Assembly: GCA_030248195.1 (NCBI GenBank)
Contig: JASAND010017825.1
Location: 1 to 64,000 of the forward strand
Origin: Trissonchulus latispiculum
Lineage: Eukaryota > Nematoda > Enoplea > Enoplida > Ironidae
Reading direction: 5' to 3'
DNA: 64,000 nucleotides
Part shown: piece by piece, positions 51,241 to 62,103 of the stretch
Position numbering within the stretch: position 1 is the first letter of the stretch
Layout: the number at the start of each line of letters is the position of its first letter
Position numbers and translations under genes: made by a program
The notes under the pieces: generated by a model
What the model was told of the DNA's origin: nothing
Databases searched by the model: none
The model's input: the letters and a program-made list of their open reading frames with translations, nothing else

Positions 51241-51578
51241 TTTTTTTCCTTCAATGCCTACAAGCATCTTTTCCAAATTTTGAGAAATACAATACTTTTG
51301 GTAAAGTTTGCTATAAAAATGTCTGTTCAGTGTGATGATAAATTGTACAAGAGCTGTGTTTTGCTGTTCATGCGCAGTTATTGTGAACAAATTTTATATA
51401 GCTGTGCAACTTTAATCGTCTTCATCATGTTTCGGTAAAGTTTTAAACACTGTGAACGCAGCCTATATATCTTTAAGCAAGCACACATAAAAAGGAGGAA
51501 ATAATACGCACCAATAGAAAATATAAGAAATCAGGTTACAATTTAACTCTGATTAGCGAGTACATTCTACATTGTCCA

Positions 51579-51837
51579 CTGGTCATGCAGACCGGCTGGC
51601 CTATATGGAAGATAAAAGAAAGCAGGAGGAAAACCGTTGAGAGGTCGGCCGGCCGACCAGTGGCAGTTATTCCGGCTTGCCGCCTTAAATTTGCCATCAG
51701 TCGTACTGAACACTATCAAATATTTCATATTTTACTTGTATTTTTAGCTTGCACAGTATGCCTTGCTGGCGGGCGGGCAGTAAGCTCTGCGGCCGGCCAG
51801 CCGGTCCACGAAAATTTGGGGCCTGTGCGCAACGCTA
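51579..51837. mobile_element. Third copy of the 9540/9877 hAT-type miniature family
   Basis: Starts near TGGTCATGCAGACCGGC and ends CTGTGCGCAACGCTA. It shares the interior string AACACTATCAAATATTTCAT with the related string in 9877-10114. No target duplication is evident. Confidence 0.6.
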
Positions 51838-52163
51838 CTGACGAAAGCTAATTTTGCAATTTTTATCTTAATTCTTCAAATTATTTTTCTAATTTAGCTC
51901 TTAGGTTTCCATTTAACAATTTCTTCAAAATTTTGTTTTGAATTGTTTTCAAGTTGCTTTCACTGTACTGAATATATTGGTAGGCATATATTCAGCCTGC
52001 TACACTATTATGAGCAACGTTGAATATGTATCAAAAATCGCGCAAAACTACTGCAGACCCGCCTGGCCGGTATGTAGTGAACGGTGGGCAGGCCGGCCTG
52101 TTTTGTCCCAATCGGGCGGTTTGTAATACCAATTGTTTTCGGCGCAGCTCTCGCTCTATACTA

Positions 52164-53483
52164 TAGCACAACCAAAAATGGGTGTACGAACTTTGACAGT
52201 TTATATACAGACTACCTTTTGGAGTGATCTTTACAATGGGTGTAGTCTTAAAATTGTCATAACGTCGAGATTTCGAAGACCAGGGAAAATAGGAATTCTA
52301 GATTTAATTCAAGGAATATATACCTAAGTTTTGTTTTATTACAATCAAAATCATTTATATTCATGATTGAAGACAGCTTGCCTCTCCCTGCATATTTTTG
52401 CTCTTACAAGGTGTTCACGATAATGTACTCAATTGCCAGAAATTAGGTTTTTTCAATTTTCAAGATTCTAATTTTTTTCCAATACCCCACAATAGAGATG
52501 AGCACGGGCCGGATTTCTTCAGCCCGGCCCGGCCGGGCCCGCCAAAAAAAAAATTCCAAAATTTTACTAACAATATTATTTCAAAGGCTTCAATGCAAGA
52601 CGGAGAGGCTAAATTATGCTACGAAATGTTAAATTTTGCCATAAACTAACAAGAATCAGTTAACGTGTAGCTAATTTTAGTGATTTTTTAACATTTCTAA
52701 AGTTGATCTGGCCCGTTTCGGCCCGCTCCGGCCCGCAGCTAAAAAATTCTCGGCCCGGCCCGGCGCGCTAACTAGTGGAGGTCGGCCCGGGCCGACAGGC
52801 CGAAATGCTCATCTCTACTCCACAATATGCGTATACATTTGAAAGCTTTTGTCGAGTTGAACAAATTGTGTAATAGAAAAGCCAAAGGGTGTTTTCTCGG
52901 AATTCACGAAAAACTCCCTAGCTAATGTTAATTCCCATTTAAGGAATAATTCCGGAACTTTGGTGCATTTTCTGATACTGGTTCTAGTTCTATTAGAAAA
53001 TTAGTTTAGCTTATTAGCTTAGCTTAGCTTAGCTTTCAAATGATGAAATTATAAAATCCGGGAAATCAGGTTTTCGCGAATTTCGGCATTTGAGTGTATT
53101 TTGAAGAGTTCGTTTTATTGAAAACGTTGTTTATCTCGCTAAGAGTTTTCGAATGACACCCACCTTGTGTCGATAATCTTTTTAAAAACTGCAAAGTTTG
53201 AAATTCCGAAATTGCTGATATTGCGTACATTTGCCTGAATAGCTTGAAAGAACAAAAATATGCTGCTGGATCTTCTCTATTCGATCGTCAAAGCAAAATT
53301 TTGATTGTGACTAAAAATGGGCAGAAAAATTTTATTTCAGATTTTGCCGCAAATTAAAAATGGAATTCAAAATTTTCGAAATCTCAAGTTCTCAAAAGTA
53401 CATAAGTTTACTCCAAATCCAAAGGTTCATCATCTATTATATATAAACGGCCAAAGTTTCTACAAGCATTTTTAGTCGTACTA
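52164..53483. mobile_element. Mariner-like fold-back element, copy 2
   Basis: Same terminal sequence as 40289-41482 (TAGCACAACCAAAAATGGGT left; inverted TAGTACGACTAAAAATGC right), with flanking TA at 52162-52163 and 53484-53485. It carries GAAAGCTTTTGTCGAG core-motif copies. It is interrupted by the hAT-type insertion 52493-52817. Confidence 0.7.
52493..52817. mobile_element. hAT-type miniature element nested in 52164-53483
   Basis: The ends TAGAGATGAGC and GCTCATCTCTA are exact inverted repeats. The flanks CCCCACAA (52485-52492) and CTCCACAA (52818-52825) are an 8-bp duplication with one mismatch. GGCCCGGCC blocks lie inside both ends. Confidence 0.85.
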
Positions 53484-53485
53484 TA

Positions 53486-54300
53486 GTTGTGCAAAGTGTA
53501 CAGTTGCAACGACGGTTAACATGCCTTGTTGCAATTGTTTGGAGCTTTGTTGACTGTGTGCAAAAAACAAGGGGTTAACTTTAGTTAACTTTAGCATTTT
53601 AATTTCATGAATAATACATGTATTTATCGTCACATCATTAATGTCAAATCCTCAATTCGCCTAAGTAATTTTAGCATTTATAACATTAGAATTTAAAACT
53701 TTGTAATAGGGCAATATGTAAGGTATTAATAACAGTGTAAGTATTTTTATTTTGGTTTTGATGTATTCGCTTGTGTTGTATTGTTTTTAAGAAAACCATA
53801 CATTTACTTAGAAAAACGCAATTAAAAAATCAAAGTTTTGAGTTTATGAAGCAAAGATTTACTACTTCTTTAAAAATGAAAATTTGCTCCTTGCAAAATT
53901 GCATCTTTCTAAAGTCCTCTACTTCTAATTCGTTTAATTCTCAACCGACTAATTCTCAGAATAATGTGCACTTTGCAAAATTTCATCTGGTTTAATAAAA
54001 GTACAATATTTAAATGTTGCCACTGTATATAACCTTTTAGGGAATTTTCAGTTTTTTGTTTTTCTAGCATTCCAGTCTTATATACAAAGTGTCAATACAA
54101 AGGCAGTATGTATTTGCTTTCATTTGTAGAACGACAAAAATTATTTTGCCCTTAAAACTGCGTTTAAAAACCATGAAAACTCGAAAAATCAGTCTTTAGA
54201 AAAAACACACTTTTCCTAGAAAAAGCACTGAAAACCAGAGATTCTGTTTTTAATAACCAAGCTTAGAAAATTATTTAAGTAATTTTGAATTTTGGGACAA
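53486..54300. other. Non-coding DNA, nothing recognised
   Basis: AT-rich with no supported exon. The missing signal-peptide exon of the serine protease could be here or elsewhere upstream, but no candidate with the required phase-1 donor was convincing. Confidence 0.35.
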
Positions 54301-54309
54301 ATGAAAAAA

Positions 54310-54452
54310 ATTCGCTGCCCGGGCGGGCCGAAAATTTTGACGGGCCGGGCCGGGCCGGGCCGAAGCAGTTGACGGGCCGGGCCGGGCGGGCCGAGAAAGA
54401 CTTTTCACGGGCCGGGCCGGGCCGGGCCGCAAAAATTCGGCCCGTGCAGGCC
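54310..54452. repeat. GGGCCGGGCC array, truncated element end
   Basis: Repeats of GACGGGCCGGGCCGGGCC ending in CGTGCAGGCCTA. It resembles one end of the GGGCCG-type hAT elements, with no matching opposite end found. Confidence 0.5.
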
Positions 54453-54990
54453 TATTGCCAACTCTGCTCTGATACTGTTCTGCACGCCACCGTAAATGTA
54501 GGGTATTATAAGTTTACAGTTTTGTTCGCGTCATTGCAGTATTTCCCTTAACGTAACCAACCACATCTAACCATTGTGGTTGGTTACAGCTTACGAACAA
54601 CAAAAGTCTAGACCGCACAAGTTGATTTTGAGCATCTCCTTTTCTGTAAAAACGTTGAATAGTGAATTGCTTTTAATCGTATCACAGAAATCAAATGGTA
54701 ACGTTTCTAGAGCACAATGGCACTTCGAACAATGATACAATCACAGAAACATTTCGTTGAAATGACATTCTGATTTAGCCAATTTATCCAATTTTCGTTA
54801 AACAGTCTTTACATTGCAAACGTTGACAATGTTCGACTGTAAATTTACCCTTTACAGTTTCTTGACAGCCTTTCTATGTAAGCTTAAACAGTATGTTGAT
54901 TAGTTGTCATTGCTTGATCGGGGATTATGATATCTGTTAAATATCAGCAACCCAGAATGGTTGAAATCAGTGTAACAAACTACTTTCAAC

Positions 54991-55065
54991 GTCCGGGGAT
55001 GTGGCTCAGTGGTAGAGCGCTCTACTCAAAATCCAAAACTCGGAGGTTCGATCCCCGCCCTGGAC
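54991..55065 (+). repeat. tRNA-Ala-like sequence, degenerate
   Basis: GGGGATGTGGCTCAGTGG and GTAGAGCGC resemble the 5' half of an alanine tRNA with A box, and GGTTCGATCCC is a B box. The anticodon and T stems do not fold well and the 3' acceptor strand does not match GGGGATG. Most likely a tRNA pseudogene or SINE head. Confidence 0.45.
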
Positions 55066-55486
55066 ACTTTTCTGCACATTTTTCAGATCCTGATTTCAAC
55101 CTTTCACATATCTGTCGTGGTGGTTGCATGCAACATGTATCGAAGTGCTTTAAAATAAAACACTGCTTATACGGTCCACTCCACAGTCCACACGATACAG
55201 TAACAAGGGACGGGATCGTGGGGAGCTTCACCCAAACAACTCTTGAGAGTGCCTCTAAATTTTCTTGAAGACTGTTGTGGAGAAATACACTGGCTAAGAC
55301 TAAAATTTCATATTGGATAAATTTGTAACACTCAATGAAACTCAAAATTCTGCCTATTGCGCTGAAATTCCCGGTTATTTGTAAAACAACCCGGGAATAA
55401 TGCTGTCTTCGGCCGCCGCTTCTCCCCCCAAAAATTTCAGGTCCCGTACATACCTGTCCTGGTCCAAGAAAGGTGGTAGGGTTCGT

Positions 55487-56558
55487 CAGAGTTGGAAATG
55501 GGTCGAAATTTCGTGACCCGCGGGTACCCGCGACCCGCGGACCCCTGACCCGCGACCCGCGACCACGACCCGCGACCCACTGAGATTTTGGCGTCCCACT
55601 TGAACCACCTCTTTAATTTCGACATTTTCACATATTTAAGTACTCAACTAAATTAACCTTTTAAACAACAACATAGTGAAGTACTAAAACTTTCAAAAAA
55701 GTTGGCAAGTTCAAAGCAAACTCAATGGAGTTAGATTAGATTAGATTTCGTCTTCGTTTTCGGTAGTTTGAGCAAGCTATGCTATCGCAAAAGTGTTGGG
55801 ACTTCGATCTGTCACTAGAGTCAGTATTTAGGCAACGTTATGAAGATAAATAGCATTTGCTATTAGCAATTTCGTAAAGGTTCAGCCCCCATTCTGGTTA
55901 ATTTTTTTACAGCTGCGTGACATCTACCGCAGGAGTACGTATTTATATATTACTGTCCACTCCCAACTTAGATATGGTAGCAAACTATCATTTTAGTGGT
56001 TTATATCATACACATCATTTATTAGTCCCAAAGAGTACGTACATATATAGTACAAATTAAATCCGTAATGATCATAACTCGTGGAGCTATGTCGAAATTT
56101 TAAGCTTGGCATGTAAATATCTACTGGAGGGAGTAGTTTTTCAAGCTCTGCAGGCTGTCGTAAGCTATCAGCATTGTTTTTGCAGAAACGGTTTGCCAGT
56201 CAATGAGTGGCATAAAAGGCTTTCAGTGATAATAAAATATTTATGCCAGTGAGTGTCAGGGAAATATTACTGAAATATTTTTGACTGAAGATTCAAGACA
56301 GATTCAATAGAAATAATTTTATCATAAAAGCAATATTGCAATGTATAAACACATTCAAAAGAGCCAAAAGTTAAAGAAAAACTGAAAATTTAACATAAAT
56401 TGTAAATTTTCTGGTGAAATTAACCCAAAATTTAGCGAAAAATTGGTGTGAACAAAAATAACTCTTGACCCGCTCTGACCCGCGGGTACCCACTGACCTG
56501 AAAGTCGACCCGCGGGTAACCACGACCCGCGGGTACCCGCGACCCACTTCCAACTCTG
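55487..56558. mobile_element. hAT-type element with GACCCGCGGGTACCC arrays
   Basis: The ends CAGAGTTGGAAATGGGTCG and CGACCCACTTCCAACTCTG are imperfect inverted repeats, flanked by GGTTCGT on both sides (7 bp; the eighth differs). Arrays of CGACCCGCGGGTACCCGCGA occur inside each end around an AT-rich centre. The flanking halves (55390-55486 and 56559-56610) rejoin into what looks like another GGGCTTGTACC-family copy. Confidence 0.7.
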
Positions 56559-56661
56559 GTTCGTACCTAGTCCTGTCTGAGGGGACTTGGACCCACCCCT
56601 TAATCCCGTAGTCTATGGTTGACAAGAAATAATATCAACTATATATCTGCTTTTATTTTAG

Positions 56662-59600
56662 GTTTTCTTAGCCTCTCAGGTTCAAGTAGCGTCAGTGATG
56701 AAGAATGCGAACCCTTTCTCCCTGACGTAGTCGACAGCAAAGACCTTTGCGAAAATGCTCTCGGTTGTTATTGGGAAAATGAAAAATGCTATCAACCAAA
56801 AGGTAATTTTAGGTAAAGGCAGTGCAATATTTAAGAATTTCGATTTTACAAATCTGCACCGGTCGAATGCATTACAACTGTTATAATACAGCTTCCTGAA
56901 CAGTTCTACCATTGTATGCAATTGTACTTAATTTTCTTAATAAGTATCTTAAGCGGAACTTAAATTGGAATGCTTGTTCTCCAATTATTTATCTATTGCT
57001 TATCAGTTGTTCCAAAACTTAAGATCTTTGAAGGATATGACTTAGATAGGATTATGACAAATCTGGCATTTGCAACATTTCTGGCTCAGCATACCAATTC
57101 TTTGCTGCTTTATGAAATGTTTACCATAAATTAGATTCATCAAAGGCAAGATTGACTGTTAAGCGTCTAGTGTCTTTCTTAGGTCCAAGCAAAAGTTCAA
57201 GGCGACTTGTTGTGGACAAGCCGGCCGGAAAAGATCTCGGTTCATGGGTTGTTCATATATCCAGTGTCCTACCATGGAAAAATTCCACATCATTCTGCAA
57301 GCTGCCCAAGTCCGGCTGCTGTACGGGGGCACTAATAGGACAAAACATGGTTCTCACAGCGGCACATTGCATAACTGGGTAGATCCTTTGATACTTAACT
57401 CGCCAATCTGTAATAATTTACAGGTTCATAAGTAAGCCTTGACTGTCTCAATGATTACTACGGAAGTGTATCGATTGGAGAAGCCAGTACCGAAGTTATT
57501 CAGTAGTTAAAGAAAAAATTTAGTTTTTGAAGAAATAACAAGCTTGTTATCATAGAATTACCATTTAAAAAGTTTAACTTCACGAAATTATAATTTAAAA
57601 TCAGTGAGAAGGATGGTATCAATTTTAGCTCGGATATCTACGTGACCGGCGGAACGGAAGAGTTCGGAAAAACCGGGGAGAAACGCTGGACAGCTAAGGC
57701 AAAGAAAGTCCTGGTTAATGCCGGTCATAGTATTTATCACCCAAGGCTGGATCAAGATCTTTTCGATATTGCCATTTTAATACTACCAACTGAACAACGG
57801 ATTAAGCCTAACTCACTCCCTATTCTTCCTAGATTTGGTGAACGCGTACAGGCAAAAGACTGCAAAAGCGCTGGCTGGGGCCTCACTAATGTTGACGGTC
57901 AGTTTTGCAAACACTTTCCACTATTTTATTGCCATTCCTTACATCTAATTTCATTTCTTTTGCCCCATGACGTATTAGCCGTTTCAACACGACATCAAAC
58001 TTTGTTTCTTTAACAATGTCTTCGAATTTAGAAGTTTTCCGAACATAATTTGATTATATACAGGTCTCTGAGTTAGCACTTCCAGTCTGAAGAAACCTAA
58101 GCCTTGGTCGATGCGTAGGCAGACATTCGAATTGTAGGCATTGTCCTTTGAAAACTTCAACATTTTCGGCTTTGTTCAAAATGTTTCTTTCAGTCTCCAA
58201 ATGCTGATGCGAGTTATAAAAAGACTTTACAAAAAACCGTAGAAAAACTTTTGCAGGTCCCCTTAACATGTCATAAAACCTGAACGTCTGTAAACAATAA
58301 TAAAATAAAGACAATAGCTCTGGGTGCTCCAGAACTGAATTGATTTGCGAAGAAGTTTCGCTATTTAGGAAGTGAATTAAGCCCCAGTGAAAGACTGAAT
58401 ACAATTGATGTTAGATTCCTGGACACCTATCGCGTCTGCGGATCTCCGCCGCAGTTTATCTGCAGCAGAGCTTCCGCGAAGGAGGGAGGAGTTTGTCAGG
58501 TAAATGTTATGTTGTTGCGTAATTTTCTGCAATGGCAGTCTTCAGGGCAGTAGACAAGAGTGAAAGGATAAACTTAGTTTTGGCTTAAATAGGAAATAAA
58601 GTGCTTTGAAATTATGTTGTTGGAATCTCCGTTTCTTTCAAGAACTAGTTCTGAAAAATTTACCAATGTTGTAGGGTGATTCGGGCGGTCCTCTTTACTG
58701 CAATACCGGCAGTGATCGGGCTATATTGTATGGCATTTTGCATGGAGGTACTGGGAAATCCTGCCGTCAAGGACTCAGGTAAATTCACAGTATTCTAAGG
58801 AGAGTGCTCAAAATGTTTGGATGTTGCTGATTTAAAATGTTACTACGCGGCTGAACGCCTCTAAAGGCAGACAGACCAAAATCCGCTAACGTCTTCAGTG
58901 TTTTGACAAACTGGCGAACCAATAAATGTACAACAGCTACAAGTTTTCAGTCAGGAGGTTCGTAGAAACTCACACCTGCTTTGCCACCAATCGCCTTTAG
59001 TTAAAATTAAAATTCAGAGCAGTCCAGTTCCAGAGCTTTCCGGGATGAGTGATAAGCAAGTGAAGCGAATTTCTGATTGGAATTATAAAAAAACAAACAT
59101 TGTGTGAACTTAGTATTAACGAAAACATAAATTTATGCAAATGAGTTGAACCAATGCTCAATATTTTTGCGTCTGTGATAATTTACTAGTCACTTAGCTT
59201 AAGGGAAGTGTCGCTATTAGGCCGATTTTTCGGCCATCTCTGATTTTGCTCATTTTCACATATTTTTCCAACTTAAGCTTGGTTCGATTGTGCCTGGGTG
59301 GCTCAATCGGTAGAGCGTTGGCCTAGACAGCCAAAGGTTGTGGGTTCGATCCCCACCTCGGGCCCGAATTTTTCGGGTCGGAGGTGCTGTAGTGACAATC
59401 TTAGTTTCGTTTGTTCTTTCATTTGTCTTGCCCATTACGGTTTGAAACGGTCGAGGTTTGCTCCCATCAGACTGTGTGGGCTGGCGCGAAAGCGTCTTCT
59501 AAAATGTCACTACAGTTTGGGAACGAATTCCAACTTAAGCTTGGTTCGATTGTGCCCGGGTGGCTCAATCGGTAGAGCGTTGGCCTAGACAGCCAAAGGT

Positions 59601-62103
59601 TGTGGGTTCGAGCCCCACCTCGGGCCCGAATTTTTCGGGTCGGAGGTGCTGCAGTGACAATCTTAGTTTCGTTTGTTCTTTCATTTGTAGTCCAAATGGG
59701 TCCTCAAAACAAGCCCAGAGCGTTTTGCGTAATATTGCTTCTATCGTGCTGTAGAGCCCTTCAAAGGTGACCTCGACATGAGTTAAACATAGGAAAATGA
59801 AAACGTTAGGTGAAAAAGATTGTGGCAGAAACATTTTTCGCTGTATGCACTACACAGCGCAACAACCTTGTTGTACATGTTAAGGACATATCAGAGAATG
59901 CAAATAACCCTTCTGGTACAATTCTGTTGAGTGTCGGATTTTTGGCGATTTTTCAAAATCAAAATTTTGTAAAATTGGTGCGTTTTGTACCACGAAAAAC
60001 AAGACCAGCGAAACATTATCGCCTCTCCTGCACGATTGGGAAAAGCTACAGAAATCGTTTGTAGATAGTTGCACTTTACTCATACACAGAATTCTTATGG
60101 CGGTAGTTTCAAATTTCTACCATCTGTAGTGCTCTCAAAAAACTTGCCACAAAATGTGCTAATTTTGCCAAAAATCATCATTTTGCACATTTTTCAAGTT
60201 CTTTTAATAATTTCTCACTCGTTACCCACTCAAAAATCACCAAAATTGGCCCATAAAACTCTTAATGCCTGCCGCACATTATGCTAAAGGCAAATGCTTC
60301 AAGGTAGAACTTTTCTGTCGTTTCGGCTCCTTTGATCTCTTATAGGTCACAAAAGTCAATTTTTGAAATTTCCAAAATACAGACAAATTGGGTATCCTTC
60401 GATAGCTACTGATGAGCTGAACAACTTTTCTAATTGAACTATGTGTCTGAAATGTAGTATCTGAAAGTTACAACAAGTTCAAGTTAGAGGGCACAACAGT
60501 TAGCTGAAAAAGGCTCAGTTCACAATTCATAGATGTACTGAGAACGACTGCCTGGATATCCCGGAGTCGTTTTAGTACAATAATATTAGCCCACCCACAG
60601 AATTAATTTGCCATATTAGTTGACCCAAATTTCGCTGCCGTTCTGTCTCAACATGACTTTGGAGGGCAAATCACAGTGATTTTCAAGTTTTCCAACTTTA
60701 TAGCTGAATATCTCTGCCACAGTTTGATTTCGAACTCCAATGTTTTGTCTTGTTTTTGACAACATATGTACCTATATTGTATGTGAAAATGAGCGAAATC
60801 CGTGATTATCGATTTTAACCCAAAGCGACCCCCCCCCTTACGTTTCTTAACTAATATTTCATGTTGTTGGTTATGGAATTTCGAAAATAGTTGCTAAGCT
60901 TAGGGTTTCTCATTTTCATAAAGGTAGGTGATTCAAGTCCGGTTCAGTGGACTAAGTGGAGACGTGGCGTTGTGGGATTTTGGTTATTACGAAGTCAATT
61001 TGCTCTATGCTGGTTTATTGATTTAAATGTAGTCAAGTTTGTATATCGTGATAACTTTTAAATTTTTCCGCAGTAATTTACAGGCTTCTATCTTGAAATT
61101 TCCTTGGCAAATTGTGCTATGCGTCTATCAAAAGATTCTGACTCCCGACAAATGATCGGAATCATAATCTTTTCGCACCTGAAAACGCGACAGCAGCTTT
61201 CTTCGGAATTGAAAACAGGGGGATCACAAACGGAAAAATCCCATCACAGTTGGCAGTTTCCTGAACAACATTCCGAAAATTCCAGCAAAACAGCGACAGC
61301 AGACAGCAAAATTCCATTACAAATTTCTTTCGTTTCTTTCTTTCTTTCTTTCGGCAGCTTTCCTAATGGAGTTTGGCTGTGAATTTATAAAACCTGCTAA
61401 CTTCCAAACGCACGGGCAGCATTCAACAGATTTTTGCAACACTGAAACTCCCTACTCTATTTAAACTGGTTGGCGACAGGTATCGAGCTGCACCCTTAGT
61501 GTTAAAGTAATATTAGATACAACAGAAACTAACGCAAGTTTACTGTGAGCTATTTATTATCATTTCATTAGAAATTCTGAAAGTTTTCATTAAAACAAAG
61601 CAAACTAGAATTTTTGAAATGTGCCATCTTTTCCGAGACTTAAGTTCCATAGCAATGCCAATGCCAAGTTTGATGTTATTGCTTTGAAAGTTATACATGC
61701 TTACCTGATTGAAAACGATCACTGACTACGCCCCTCCCTATTGACCCCTTCTTGCACCACACCTATGCGTAGTTCCAAGCAGGGACGCTTCCCAAATTGG
61801 GCCGCTGTTAATTCCAACGTGTAATTATATAAAACAGTGTGCGACCCCCGTTTGATCACCGTACCCATGTAGGAATAGTGTGAGAGGGGTCAATTTCTGG
61901 GATCGACCGTTAGCGCGCATAGCATAGTTTTAATCTTTACTGCCTATAGTGTTACGCATGTCATTCTCTAATAAATTATGCACTATTGGCAACACTTATT
62001 TTTGCATTAATATTGTAATTTATGTTTTAGTGGTCTTGGCGCCATACATGTACCTGTTTCGGTTTTTCGACATTGGATTGATAAAGCTGAAAGATCTCTG
62101 TAG
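56662..62103 (+). CDS. S1 (chymotrypsin-fold) serine protease, 6 exons, 5' incomplete
   Basis: Exons: 56662-56802, 57183-57378, 57605-57897, 58369-58499, 58675-58778, 62031-62103 (stop TAG). The frame is continuous over 311 residues. The first exon found enters with two bases of a split codon, so a signal-peptide exon is missing upstream. It encodes a four-cysteine segment (LCENALGCYWENEKC) of unknown type. The protease domain has the full triad: His in LTAAHC, Asp in FDIAIL, Ser in GDSGGPL. The cysteines expected for the 42-58, 136-201, 168-182 and 191-220 disulphides are present. The last exon supplies the C-terminal helix (FRHWIDKAERSL). Oddities: the expected IVGG activation site reads LVVD; the residue at position 189 is Gly (EGGVCQGDSGG), so trypsin-like Arg/Lys preference is unlikely; and GILHGG replaces the usual GIVSWG. 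Probably secreted; the substrate is unknown. Confidence 0.9.
59292..59363 (+). tRNA. tRNA-like cloverleaf, anticodon position AGA (SINE-associated)
   Basis: Acceptor GCCTGGG pairs with CTCGGGC; D arm GCTCAATCGGTAGAGC; anticodon arm TTGGC-CTAGACA-GCCAA; five-base variable loop; T arm GTGGGTTCGATCCCCAC. It is part of a repeated unit, so probably a tRNA-derived repeat rather than a cellular tRNA gene. AGA would read a serine codon, but serine tRNAs have a long variable arm, which is absent. Confidence 0.45.
59554..59625 (+). tRNA. tRNA-like cloverleaf, anticodon position AGA (second tandem copy)
   Basis: Acceptor GCCCGGG with CTCGGGC pairs at all seven positions (one G-U). The D, anticodon and T stems are all intact. 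The body resembles a lysine-type tRNA more than a serine one. It shows the best structure of the three copies in the window. Confidence 0.5.

Larger units (their letters stand above)
59276..59680 (+). repeat. Tandem pair of the tRNA-headed repeat (262-bp unit)
   Basis: The unit begins CAACTTAAGCTTGGTTCGAT, contains the tRNA-like block, then AATTTTTCGGGTCGGAGGTG and GTGACAATCTTAGTTTCGTT. The second unit starts 262 bp after the first. It matches the single copy at 30221-30400. Confidence 0.75.
59199..60841. mobile_element. Possible TTAA-associated inverted-repeat element in the serine-protease intron
   Basis: The left end is TTAAGGGAAGTGTCGC and the right end GCGACCCCCCCCCTTAC. Just inside each end lies TTTGCTCATTTTCACATA or its near complement. 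It occupies half of the 3.25-kb last intron and contains the tandem tRNA-headed repeat. The same inner motif flanks 26835-28060. Confidence 0.45.

Noticed and set aside
56615..56802. Possible signal peptide read directly upstream of the first protease exon (hydrophobic YISAFILGFLS)
   Set aside because: The frame has no ATG (it would need TTG), and TTTTATTTTAG at 56651-56661 is a good splice acceptor, so the hydrophobic stretch is intron sequence.
58405..58499. Shorter version of the fourth protease exon using the acceptor at GATGTTAG
   Set aside because: It breaks the reading frame with the preceding phase-1 exon. The acceptor at 58368 restores frame and adds the expected strand before the 168 cysteine.
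61076..61160. Alternative last exon of the serine protease after TTTTTCCGCAG
   Set aside because: It keeps the frame for 26 residues but lacks the conserved C-terminal Trp-Ile helix. The exon at 62031 gives FRHWIDKAERSL and fits the family.
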